This document shows positions 46,801-56,809 of a DNA stretch of 64,000 nucleotides, piece by piece (position 1 is the first letter of the stretch; the number at the start of each line of letters is the position of its first letter). The position numbers and the translations under genes were made by a program. The DNA comes from Adiantum capillus-veneris (taxonomy: Eukaryota > Streptophyta > Polypodiopsida > Polypodiales > Pteridaceae), in contig CM043964.1 of NCBI GenBank assembly GCA_014529385.2, positions 104,335,587-104,399,586 on the forward strand, given 5' to 3'. The notes below the pieces were generated by a model. The model was not told the DNA's origin. It worked only from the letters and a program-made list of their open reading frames with translations, and did no database searches.

Positions 46801-47458
46801 TATGGGCAACTTTGACATAGACTGTGATGAAGCCAGGTACTACAAAACTATTGAAAGGATACTAAAGGTTAATTTTAGAACCTTTCACACCTTCATCTCT
46901 GAGTGCAAGTGGTTTGCAAATGTGTCTAGACGACATGAGAATGGCCTCTACATGGTGGACTCTAATGTGCATCACACAGGGAGGTATGACAATTTAGTTT
47001 CTCAGCACAATTGTGAGCATGTGGGTGACATTCTTATTTGCTTGTAGCATTAATTATACCAATGTTATTCACTTTGAGCTTCTCCTTTATAGGTCATCTA
47101 TATCCCAGCAATCCACCAACCAAAACTTTGGTTCATAATTCCCGGAACACGTCAGGGGAGAACCATTTTTTCCACTAATGAAGTGGAGACCATCTTCAAT
47201 CCTCTTCCACCTCCAACTTTGGATGAGGTGGAAACATAGAAGAGGGAGGTCAATGAATCAAGTCTGGCGGCAGGAAGTCTTAGCGAGGATGATTTTCATG
47301 ATGATGAAGATGATGAGATGGAGGATGAAGAACTCGAAGATGATGAACCCAATGCATCCACAAATGACAATTCTGTTCCTCTTTTTATTGGTTTAGGAGC
47401 CATGGGCTTAGAATTGGATGACGCCTCATGTAGAAATCTTTTGGAAGATGATTCATAA
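43850..47458 (+). pseudogene. CACTA (En/Spm-type) tnp2 transposase, right part, degenerate
   Basis: An N-terminal exon (43863-44132, HFEAEDDHMLDMCDELLAY) is followed by an 87-bp GT-AG intron (GTAAGTATGG to TTTGTTGCAG, ending at about 44219). The tnp2 transposase domain follows: LMGKMLPEDHHMPP, ACVNDCMLYHNEHA, CPVCGKA, RSNDEMIRVPADSLAWRHIE, LASDGVNPFGTKSSSWSTWP and PPWKTTKKG. DLMHIFKNVAQTLW and GLKSHDW lead to a DUF4218-type region (LSQIHLFVHVLEEIAICGVV, ARWMFFLERFLKTLK), a DUF4216-like part and an acidic tail ending at 47458. Several stops and frameshifts make it inactive. The transposase would cut CACTA element ends. Its 5' end lies at 30758-30980, split off by the LTR element. Confidence 0.88.
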
Positions 47459-47745
47459 ACATTTTGCAGTTATGAAGTTTTTGGGTCGTGTAATCAATTC
47501 ATCTCTCTCTCCTCCCTCTTCCTCTCTCTAGATTTGGAAACATGCTCAATTATGTTAATCAATTGACAGTGATTATTTTAGCTGTAACCAAGTGTAATCT
47601 TATTATCTCCGCCCCCCCCCCTCCCCCCTCCCCCCTCTCTCTCTCTCTCTTCCTCTTTGTCTTCTGTTTTAAATTTAAAAATTTTATACAATATTCTTTA
47701 ATTTTTATTGGGAGGAGGAAAACACCCAAATTTGAAGGGGGACGG

Positions 47746-47781
<36 letters not shown>

Positions 47782-48369
47782 ATGTCTAAGCCAAAATTTG
47801 AAAGTTTACATGCTAAACTTTGTAGTTGGCAATAAACGGGATAATATGCGCGGTAATAACGGCGGTAATGAACGCGATAATAAACGTGAAAATTGTTGCG
47901 GCAATATTTTAAACACACAGAAAAACTCCCCGTCCTCCTCTCTCTGCTTTCTCTACCTAAGTTTGCATCCTCTCTATACAAAACATTGTAAAACAACGCG
48001 ATAAATACTTGGAGATTTTCATTGTGCTGTAGGCCCATGTTTAGAGTTGATAGAGTTTCTATAGCTTAATTATGTTTTTGGAGGGAGCGCTTGTAAATTG
48101 GTGTTTCAAATCATTAGTCATACGGTTATTTAGATTCCTGATGACAAGAGAACAAAGGACAAGAAAAGAAGACGGAGGCTACCTAACAATGAATGTCATT
48201 TTGATTGTTTGTTGGTGCAAAAAAACATCACCTAAAATATACTATCTAACATTTTCATTTTCTCCCTCTAAGATGATGTGGAACTTCTTACAAGTGGTTC
48301 TTTCCCAAGAGTTGATACAAAAGTTTTGCTACGTACATGCGCATAATGTGAAATCCGGATAACATACTA
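47459..48369. repeat. CT, C and G homopolymer-rich region
   Basis: A C-rich then CT-rich tract lies at 47611-47652. A 32-base pure G run (47749-47780) follows GGGGGACGGGGAGG. A GCGG/GGTAATAA-rich stretch (47830-47900) resembles short repeats near 10.0 and 61.57 kb. Frames giving polyglycine or polyproline here are artefacts. No gene is seen. Confidence 0.8.
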
Positions 48370-48439
48370 AAACACACATACACCCTAATACCTTTGAACC
48401 TCAATCAAATTTATTATTATCGCTTTCATTCTTTGAATT

Positions 48440-49290
48440 ACATCATTTTTTGATAAACAACGTCTTCTACCATCTGGCTCGCACCTATGCCCTACTATAA
48501 GAACATTATTCACACCAAACACTGACTTTTGCATAGGCAAGGTAAGGTTTGCTTATTCCGACCTTGACAAGATCTCATCACAATCATTGATATGATTTTC
48601 CTTATACTTTCGGCACCCTCTCGAGTCCATAGCCTCACTTACATCACACCCTTTTTTCAACACATCATCAAGAAAGGGTATTGTAGCTTGAGGGATTAAG
48701 TCACGTAGGACTTTGTTCATACCATTCTCCATATGCGCAACTAAATTTCTCCCTTAGGTAAGGTGCAAATGCCTCTGCAAAGTTATTGACAATTGGCCAT
48801 GCATCCACAGTTCTAATTGTAACCTTGTTCATAGGTTGCATATTCTGAATAAAGCATAAAGAACCATTTTTGTTTGGAAATGTGAACCACTTGTTTGAAT
48901 ACGGAGCACAAGAAGACTCTAAAATACTCATCTTGATGTTTTCATTAAGCAACTCAATGAATTTACGAACTGTAATAGGCCACAAGTTGCAAGGTATATG
49001 AGGAACAGTGAAGATCGCCATAGAAGGAACAATGGAAGGATCAACACGTCACCCTATCTCATGCAGCTCAAACACAAAATCCTTGTTTGATAAACATTCC
49101 TTTAAAGCATATTCTTTCAACCTCTATCAAATTGTTCTCACAATCAACCTTTATCTCCTTCAAAGAATCCTTTGTAAACTTGTGTCCAATCTTGCTCAGG
49201 TCATGAAAACTAGGTTGCAAAGCAGCTTGCTCCATCTTATCCGTGCAGTCTGAAGAGTAATGCCACTGGTTTCATTTTCTTTGCCATGGA
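48440..49290 (-). pseudogene. Ty3/gypsy reverse transcriptase relic
   Basis: Minus strand gives KIGHKFTKDSLKEIKVDC, then PHIPCNLWPITVRK, SILESSCAPYSNKWFTFP, NKNGSLCFIQNMQPMN and VTIRTVDAWPIVNNFAEAFA, the fingers and start of the palm of a gypsy RT. After an internal deletion it continues as VAHMENGMNKVLRDLIPQA, TIPFLDDVLKKGCDV (catalytic FLDD), SRGCRKYKENHINDCDEILS and QKSVFGVNNVLIVGHRCEPD. The block order is right, but the palm section between NNFAEAFA and VAHMENG is missing or scrambled and stops are present. The LxPLN/QPMNxVTIR style differs from the Tat-type element at position 1. Confidence 0.75.
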
Positions 49291-49500
49291 CTTATATGTA
49301 GTCTAACTTCACTTAAGTACGTAATATGTTTTGAAACTTTTTTTTTTGGGAAATTGGGGAGACCTAATCATGCTAATGTCCCAATTTTGAGTAGACTCAA
49401 ATGTTTTTATGACATGCTCCTTGTTAAATTTATTTTATATATTTGTTTATCTTTTTTAAACTGCACATTTTAATATAGGGTGGAATGTCGATTAACGTAT

Positions 49501-49693
49501 TGTAGTGTACCGGGGGGAGAGAGAGAGAGAGAGAGAGAGAGTGTACACCAAACTGAGCATGCCTTCTCTCAAAGGAGAGCACCTCTTCTTATACTAAAGG
49601 GCGGGGTTACATTCCAAGATGGCTAGCATCAAGAACTACCAAGTGTCCTCCCACATTGGTCGGACACACAACCTAAAGGATCCACACACCACA
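49501..49693 (-). repeat. Left LTR of TRIM element
   Basis: Begins TGTAGTGTACCGGGG with a GA run, ends CACCACA. Nearly identical to 50732-50937. Confidence 0.9.
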
Positions 49694-50731
49694 CCTCCCC
49701 CCATAGGAAGAAAAAGATGGACATCTTTTTACAAGTTTGGACTGGGAAGGGACTCGACAGGAAGGGATCAACTCCAATTCCTCATCCGGGGGGAGTGATC
49801 ATACAACGGCTTCGGGGCTAAGGGACTGAACTTGGGGGCTGGACTCGTCATCATGCCGAACATCATCAAGGCATGGAACTCATACATCTCGCTTATGCAA
49901 ACATTAGGTCGCTATCCCAATGAAATGGACAAAACGAGGAAGGACTGACTGAGGATTGGGTGCGAAATTTTTGCGACATGCATTCCTTCCCGAAGGAGCT
50001 TGGTGTGATGGTAATGGTTATTCAATAAAAACTAGATTGCGAAATGAGCTAACGATGAAAAGACTGGAACTAAACACATAAAAGGATAAACTGTGGGGTT
50101 CAGACTCTGCATGACGCTTGTGAAAGCGTAAAAGTCGGGTACCTCTGCAACAAAGCTGCAGCAACTCCCTTCTTGTGGAGTAGATGGACCACGATCACAA
50201 CTGAAAATAATAGTGCTTTGTTGTGACTGCCTTGCATCTTTGTTCCCTGTTTAATTCACAAACTGCACTGACCTTGTGGTCTTTGATGAGTTGGGAGCAC
50301 TATCATGAGCCAAAAATACCAAATTTTCCACAAAGGATTGTTTCTTGTTTGCCTTACAGCGTATAGGACAGCTTCTTGGCAGTAGAGGGAAAGGTCTTGT
50401 GGCCTTCTCGTCATGTTTGACAGGGATAGCTAGATTATGTAAACGCAGCAAGATTGTGCATAGTAGTGTGGGATCACCTCAACGATGGCAGAGATCCATA
50501 ATAGTAAACATTGGCAAGGGCAACATGGGGCACTAGAGTAAGAAAAACTCTGACCGATTAACGTACAGAGGAGGGTCGTGAGGAGTGTGCCCTTGGGTGG
50601 TACAGTAGCCTTGTGTCGTAGTGAGTTTTAGGCTAGTCTAGCTCTAAAACGAACTCCATAGCTGCGTTACGCAAGAAACTATGGCAAGAAAGTGAAAGCT
50701 TCAAGAAAATGATGCCCGCCTCCTCCACCAA

Positions 50732-50752
50732 TGTAGTGTACCGGGGGGGGGG

Positions 50753-50787
<35 letters not shown>

Positions 50788-50937
50788 TACACCAAACTGA
50801 GCGTGCCTTCTCTCAAAGGAGAGCACCTCTTCTTATACTAAAGGGCGGGGTTACATTCCAAGATGGCTAGCATCAAGAACTACCAAGTGTCCTCCCACAT
50901 TGGTCGGACACACAACCTAAAGGATCCACACACCACA
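50732..50937 (-). repeat. Right LTR of TRIM element
   Basis: Same as the left LTR but with a longer G and GA tract at its start. Its right edge is 66 bp from the start codon of the protease gene. Confidence 0.9.
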
Positions 50938-50939
50938 CA

Positions 50940-50949
50940 GTATATAACA
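50940..50949 (+). promoter_or_regulatory. Probable TATA box of aspartic protease gene
   Basis: GTATATAACA lies 55-64 bp upstream of the ATG at 51004. The GTAT part also occurs at the far side of the TRIM element (49497-49500), so the TRIM inserted at this TATA-like site and the motif was retained through the target duplication. Confidence 0.5.
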
Positions 50950-51003
50950 ATTAAGCCCGAGCTCAGGGTCCAGTATTGATGAAAACGCAATCACTGATCA
51001 GAA

Positions 51004-52329
51004 ATGTCGTCTGCGTTTCCCTATTATGCGTCTCGCATACATCATGTGCTGCTCATAATGCTCGTCGATCTGTTAGCAGCGGCGCTACCGCAAACGCATG
51101 CGGGCAACGGCACCATGAGCTTTGTGATTCAGCACAGCGACTATGTAATCAATATGGACTCTGCGATTAGTGAAGACGATCAGCTGCAAGCAGCCAATTC
51201 GCCAGTAGTCTCCGGTACAAATCTAGGCCAATTGGGCAGCTACTATGTGCGGCCCCGCATGGGCAGCAAAGGCCGGGAGTTTTTTATGACGATGGACACA
51301 GGTTCTGCCCTCATCTGGATGCAATGTCAGCCCTGCGAGAAGTGCTTCCCACAGCTGGATGAACCCGTCTTCGACCCAGAACAAGACAGTACATCCCTGA
51401 CTGAAATCGATGCCGGATCTCCTTTCTGCGTCGGCATCGGTGGTACGGCCGGGCCCCACAGCCCCACTTGCCAATACTCCCAGACCTACGGCGACGGCTC
51501 CATCACTTCCGGCAAGCTCGTCTCCGACCGTCTCACCTTGCCGTCCGAGCATGCCCTCACTGTTGTATTGGGCTGCAGCCACCGGAGCACCGGCACCTTT
51601 AGCAAAATGGCCGGAATCCTCGGCTTGAGCCGCAGCTTCCTGTCTTTTTATGGCCAGATGCGCCGTAGAGGCCTCCCAGGCATCTTCTCCTACTGCCTTC
51701 CCCGCATGTACACGTCTGACACGTCCTTGATCACGTTCGGCGCCCCTGCTCCACCAGACACCGACTTCACTCCGCTGCTCTCTAACCCTGTCTACGGTGA
51801 GCATTACTATTACGTGCAGATAACGGGCATCAGTGTGGGGCGCGATATACTCTCCCTCCCGCCGGACATCTTTAACATGGACCCTCGCACGGGCGATGGC
51901 GGTGCCTACATCGACTCCGGCGGCTTCATCACCCGAATGCCTCGTCGAGTCCATGACGCACTGCGGGACACCATCAGGGCCGCCATATATGCCTCTGCTA
52001 AACAGCTCATTTTCGACCGGCCGATGAGGCCATTCTTCGACTCCTGCTACGTCCGGAATAGAGGAGTACAAGAGAGTGGTCTTTTTGAGGGGGTTCCCTC
52101 GGTGACTATCCACTTTGGAGACAACGCCAACCTAGAGATACCTCCCCAGAATGTCCTTGTTTCTCTTCAGAGGCCGGGGCATTCTGACAGGCGTGTCTGC
52201 ATAAGCTTCACTCCAACCAAAAGCTCTTCTCTCACTACTATCATTGGAAACATCCACCAACAAGGCGTTCGGTTAACCTTCGACGTTGCCAATAACAGGG
52301 TGGGCTTCACACGTCATGGAGATTGCTAG
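51004..52329 (+). CDS. Nepenthesin-type (A1 family) aspartic protease
   Basis: A single uninterrupted frame of 441 codons, intronless and markedly GC-richer than its surroundings. The N-terminus is hydrophobic (VLLIMLVDLLAAALPQTHA, about residues 15-33), a probable secretory signal, then a short prosegment. The first catalytic motif is MDTGSALIWMQC (D98). A Cys-rich nepenthesin-type insert follows (CQPCEKCF to TCQYSQ). The flap is TYGDGS (Y162). The second catalytic motif is YIDSGGFIT (D304), with Gly where Thr or Ser is usual. The C-terminus IIGNIHQQGVRLTFDVANNRVGF is the standard ending. Such enzymes act as secreted or vacuolar endopeptidases in plants. The first ATG is used because it precedes the signal peptide. 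A TRIM element ends 65 bp upstream. Activity with DSGG is likely but not certain. Confidence 0.92.
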   Translation: MSSAFPYYASRIHHVLLIMLVDLLAAALPQTHAGNGTMSFVIQHSDYVINMDSAISEDDQLQAANSPVVSGTNLGQLGSYYVRPRMGSKGREFFMTMDTGSALIWMQCQPCEKCFPQLDEPVFDPEQDSTSLTEIDAGSPFCVGIGGTAGPHSPTCQYSQTYGDGSITSGKLVSDRLTLPSEHALTVVLGCSHRSTGTFSKMAGILGLSRSFLSFYGQMRRRGLPGIFSYCLPRMYTSDTSLITFGAPAPPDTDFTPLLSNPVYGEHYYYVQITGISVGRDILSLPPDIFNMDPRTGDGGAYIDSGGFITRMPRRVHDALRDTIRAAIYASAKQLIFDRPMRPFFDSCYVRNRGVQESGLFEGVPSVTIHFGDNANLEIPPQNVLVSLQRPGHSDRRVCISFTPTKSSSLTTIIGNIHQQGVRLTFDVANNRVGFTRHGDC

Positions 52330-52984
52330 CAATAAACCATTTCTACATTTGTTGAAACCTAAGGGCCCCTTGGACAGGGAGAGAACCTAAGTTTGGGGCC
52401 ATTTAACAATGCTAAAGTGGTAAGTTCATCTCTTTGCCCTCTCAATTGTGCCTCCAGATATGCATTTCATTCATCTATTATGGCGTCATACATGATTATT
52501 GATGTTTCATATGGCATTCCTTTGTTTCATTAACACAGGTGGTAGGGTTTATGGAATAAAGTTTAATTAATCACTTTTTTAGTGTTGATTATTAAGAGAC
52601 ATTGTCACCAGTTGTTTGTATTACAAGTGTTCGAGTTTTATTGGCATTTTGTTGTTCAAATTGATTTAGAAGCTCACCACATTAGGAAAAATATAAACCC
52701 CAAAAGGTCTTGTAAGAGCATCCAATCAGATTTCAGTCAACAATAGGACATGAAAGGGGCGACATAGATAACCCATAATTATGTACCTCAAAACTATATC
52801 AATATGTAGCATATCTATGGAAAGAGTTCGACAATGTGATCCAAATGCACTATTGCCAAACAAATTTGAAGTTAAAATGTTCAAGTAATGGCCATTCAAA
52901 ATAACAAAAAACAAAAATCGGCGGAACCGTGGCCACAAGCTCATTCTCATTGGTGTAGAGAGTGTATTCAAAAAGCATCCTAGA
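52330..52984. other. 3' flank of the protease gene, nothing identified
   Basis: AT-rich, presumably 3' UTR and spacer. No supported gene or repeat. Confidence 0.5.
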
Positions 52985-53978
52985 CCCTAAAGGGCTCTTT
53001 TGGAAAATATATTTTCCCTAATGAAATGGATGTGTGAACTTATCTTTTGAATGGTGATTTGAATGACAAAATCTATATAGAGCAAGGAGAAAGGTTTGTT
53101 ATTCCAGGTAAGGAATACCTTGTTGCTCAACTTCATAAGTCATTATATTGTCTCAAACAAGATTCATGGGAAAGGTATATAAAGTTTGATATTCTTCTCA
53201 CCTCCAAAGGATTTATCTCTTTCTCTTCAAACCTAAACTTATATATAATATATCAAGTTGGTAGTTTTGTGATTCTTTCTCTTTATGTAGATGATACCAT
53301 CTTTGTTTCCAATGATTTGGGATTTATTTAACAAGTAAAGAAGTGGTTGTCTGCAACATTTGATATGGTGGATCTTGGAGAGCTTCACATGTCTTCGCAT
53401 TCAGATTCATAGAAACCGCACAAAAGGTAGTTGGTTACTTTGACAGTAAAATTTTCTTGCAGATATTATTCAAAAATTTGGTTTGGAATTTGCACATTTG
53501 ATCAACACACCTTGTCTTACAAGTTCTACGAAGAACACTTATGAAAGTGGCGGTTAGATTGTCCCAAATCAACCTTATGCTAACTTGATCAGATGTCTTC
53601 AATTTGTTGGCATGAACACTTGCACTCATATTATTATCTTGGATACTATCTTGCACGTCCTTCTCTTAAGCATTAGTGTGCAACAAAACATGTATCGAAA
53701 TACTTAAAAGATATTACAAATTTTGGTTTGATCTATCAATGACAATTGATATCGAAATCTATGCAATCTCTCTCTTTTTTGGGTTACACAGATGCAGATT
53801 GGGCAAGCGCGCATTTATCTATGCAATGCAATTGCTTCTTCATTAATGGTTGTCTTGTTTCTTTGACCAGCAAGAAACAACGCAATGTTGCAGTTTCTAT
53901 GATCGTGTGTAAATATGTTGCAACATCACTTGCAGCTCGTGAGTTTGTTTAGCTTTGAAAAATGTTGGTTAATATTGG
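52985..53978 (+). pseudogene. Old Ty1/copia pol fragment (RT/RNase H), left half
   Basis: Plus-strand frames give LNGDLNDKIYIEQGERFVIPG and LYCLKQDSWERYIKFD, then LSLYVDDTIFVSNDL, containing the YVDD RT site. Further broken frames give PCLTSSTKNTYESG, LIRCLQFVGMNTCT and finally LAAREFV. All match the RT-RNase H of the minus-strand copia element next door. Frameshifts and stops are frequent. The relic is cut at MLVNIG by that element and resumes at 59488. Confidence 0.85.
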
Positions 53979-54196
53979 TGTTGAGATGTAGAGAGAAAGA
54001 GAGAGAGACGAGACAAGAGACACACCATATACGCTCCCAAAGACTGATTCATGTTGAGATGTAGAGAGAAAGAGAGAGAGACGAGACAAGAGACTGTCAC
54101 CATATACGCTCCCAAAGACTGATTCATATTGAGGACAAGATACAAATATATAGGTGAGACCAAGTTGAGTAGAGTGAGCCATATATAGCTCCAACA
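53979..54196 (-). repeat. 3' LTR of copia element, with a 73-bp internal duplication
   Basis: TGTTGAGATGTAGAG starts at 53979 and again at 54052. The duplicated 73 bp are absent from the 5' LTR, which makes this copy longer. It also lacks the long GA run seen on the right. Confidence 0.9.
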
Positions 54197-54205
54197 CCCC
54201 CACTC
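54197..54205 (-). other. Polypurine tract of copia element
   Basis: Minus strand GAGTGGGGG immediately precedes the LTR start TGTTGG. Confidence 0.8.
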
Positions 54206-54444
54206 AAACAAAGGTCTCTAGCTTTGGATGAAAAAACCCTTGGAGAGTTCAAGGGAAAAACCCAAGCCCCTATACAATGTGAAAATATGAACCAGCGATG
54301 ATGATGTGAAAGTGAATTGCGCATCTATGTACAAATATTCAAGTGACTTAGAGATCACAATGTGCAAATGTGGAGTGTGCATAGTGCATGGTACCTAAAA
54401 GATTACAATGTCATATGTACAAAGCTATTACAATAGCAAAGAAG

Positions 54445-56809
54445 CTAATCTAAAAAGAGTGAGGCCGAAGCAACTCCAAGCTCCGAGCGCAAGAGGATGA
54501 AACGTGACTCGTTGAGGCCTTTGGTCAAAATTTCTGCAATCATTTGGTCACTTGGACAGTGTTCAACCATAATGGTTCCTTTGCGTACTTCATACTTCAC
54601 ATAATGATAATGAACAGCAATGTGCTTTGACTTATTATGTTGAACATAGTCTTTTGCAAGACTAATAGAACTTTGGTTGTCACACCGCAAGGGTGTGCTA
54701 GAAAGAGGAGAGTGACCAATATCAACAAGCATTTGTCGAAGCCAAATCAACTAACGAGCTGCAAGTGATGCCGCAACATATTCTGACTCAGTCGTAGAAA
54801 CTGCAACACAACCTTGTTTCTTGTTGGTCCAAGAAACAAGACAACCATTTATAAAGAAGAAATTTCCACAGGTTGAGCTTGCCCAGTCTGCATCTGTGTA
54901 ACCCAAAAGAGAGATAGATTGCATAGAATCCGATGTGAGTTGTCGTCGATAGACTAAACCAAAATATGTAGTGCCTTTCAAGTATTTCAATACACGCTTT
55001 GTAGCAGACCAATGCTTAAGAGAAGGACATGCAAGATGTTGTCCAAGATAATTAGCAGCAAACAGAATATCGGGACAAGTGTTCATGCCAACAAACTGAA
55101 GACATCCAATCAAGTTAGCATAAGGTTGATTTGTGAGAAGTTGACCGCAATTGTCAGAAGTGTTCTTCGTAGAGCTCGCAAGACAAGGTGTGTTGGTTGA
55201 ATGTGCAGATTTCATACCAAATTTTTGAATAGTATCTGCAATAAACTTTGACTGTCGAAGGAATAAAATACCTTTTGTACGGTTCCGTTGGATTTGAATG
55301 CCAAGACATGAGTGAATCTCTCCAAGATCCACCATATCAAATGCAGAAGACAATAACTTTTTCACTTGCTAAAGAAATCCCAAATCATTGGAAACAAGGA
55401 TGGTATCATCCACATAAAAGAGCAAGAATCACAAAACTGCTACCTTGGCGTTTTATGTATAAGTTGGGGTCTGACGAGCAAGAGATGAATACTTTAGAGG
55501 TGAGAAAAAGATCAAATTTTGTATACCAGGCTCACGAAGCTTGTTTGAGACCATATAGTGCCTTATGGAGTTGAGCAACAGGTCTTCTTTACCTGGAATA
55601 ACAAACCCATCTGGCTGTTCCATATAAATTTCCTCTTCCAAGTCACCATTAAGAAAAGTAGTTCGCACATCCATTTGATGAGCTTCTAAATCAAATTGAA
55701 CAGTAAATGTCAATAAAACTCGAACACTTGTAATGCTAACAACTGGTGAAAAAGTCTCTTGATAATCAACACCAGCTACTTGGGAGTAACCTTTTGCAAC
55801 TAAACGCGCCTTGAATCTTGTCAAAAGATCCATCTGCTTTTACTTTTGTCTTATACAGCCACTTACATTTAATAGCTGTACAACCAGGAGGTAATTCAGT
55901 TAGTATCCATGTACCTTTAGAGATAAGAGAATCGTACTTTTCTTCCATAGCCTCTTGCCATTGATCCTTTTGTGGTGAAGAGATAGCTTCATCATAAGTA
56001 ATGGGATCTTTGGAAGTAGAAAAAGCATTATCAGCAATATCGTCATCATAAACATGACATGAGCCATGTTCAAAATCAATAGGCAGATCAACAAAAATAT
56101 CAATATGATCATTGGCAACATTTGGAATGGATGGTTGTGAAGAGGAAAGTTGCTTAATAGGAAGATTTTCATATTCTGAAAGAAATGGAAAAGCCTGAAG
56201 CAATGATTTAGTATCATCAGAATCATCCATGCACCATGAGCCTCCCATAAGCTGTTCGTTAAAAGTAGCATCACGATTCACAATTACTTTCTTGGAGGAA
56301 GGGTCATAGAATTTGTAGCCTTTGGAAGTGTCAGAATATCCAATAAAAATAACTTGAAGACCAGGAGCATCAAGCTTTGTTCGTGTTTCTTTGGGAACAT
56401 GAATATAAGCAATACATCCAAAGGTTCGAAAATGAGATACAGAAGGAATGTCACCTATCCATGCTGTGATGGGTATCTTACCAAAGGGTGTAGTAGTAGG
56501 AAGATGATTCTGAATAAATACTGTTGTCAAAGTCGCCCATGCCCAAAAAACACGAGATAAGCCAGAATGAATCAGCGTACATCATACAGCATTGAGAATA
56601 GTGCGATTCTTTCGTTCAGCAACACCATTCTGTTGAGGCGAATATGGAATAGTGTGTTCATGATGAATCCCACTGTCAGCACAGTAACTCACAAACTCTC
56701 GAGAAACATATTCGCCTCCATTGTCACTACGAAGCTTCTTAAGGCGACGACCAGTTTGAAGTTCTACAGCCTTGTGGAATTGTTTGAAAACAGATAAGGC
56801 TTCAGATTT
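54445..56809 (-). pseudogene. Copia pol: integrase core, reverse transcriptase and RNase H
   Basis: Read from 56809 down: KLRSDNGGEYVSREF and SPQQNGVAERKNRTI (second Asp and Glu of the integrase DDE core), VIFIGYSDTSKGYKFYDP, DPITYDEAISSPQKDQWQEA and IKCKWLYKTKVKADG (RT start). Next are RFKARLVAKGYSQVAGVDYQ, FLNGDLEEEIYMEQPDGF, YVDD at about 55400 in a frameshifted stretch, and PCLASSTKNTSDN. RNase H follows: GYTDADWASS, STTESEYVAASLAAR, a stop at about 54748, and RCDNQSSISLAKDYVQHNKS. Frames change near 55800 and 55400, and a nonsense codon splits RNase H. Confidence 0.9.

Larger units (their letters stand above)
49501..50939 (-). mobile_element. TRIM-type miniature LTR retrotransposon
   Basis: Direct repeats of about 193-206 bp (49501-49693 and 50732-50937), with TGTAGTG/CACCACA ends, flank about 1.04 kb without coding capacity. 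Minus orientation follows from GGGGGGAGG directly before the left repeat on the minus strand (polypurine tract, 49694-49702) and from TGGTGGAGGAGGCGGGCA one base inside the right repeat (50713-50730), a plausible CCA-pairing primer binding site. GTAT lies immediately left of the element and again 2 bp right of it, probably the target duplication. LTR length, total size of 1.4 kb and lack of genes fit TRIM elements. Confidence 0.85.

Noticed and set aside
47542-48038. Polyglycine and polyproline proteins
   Set aside because: Encoded by the G and C homopolymer runs only.
51223-52113. 296-codon minus-strand frame
   Set aside because: Antisense shadow of the GC-rich aspartic protease gene; no recognisable domain.
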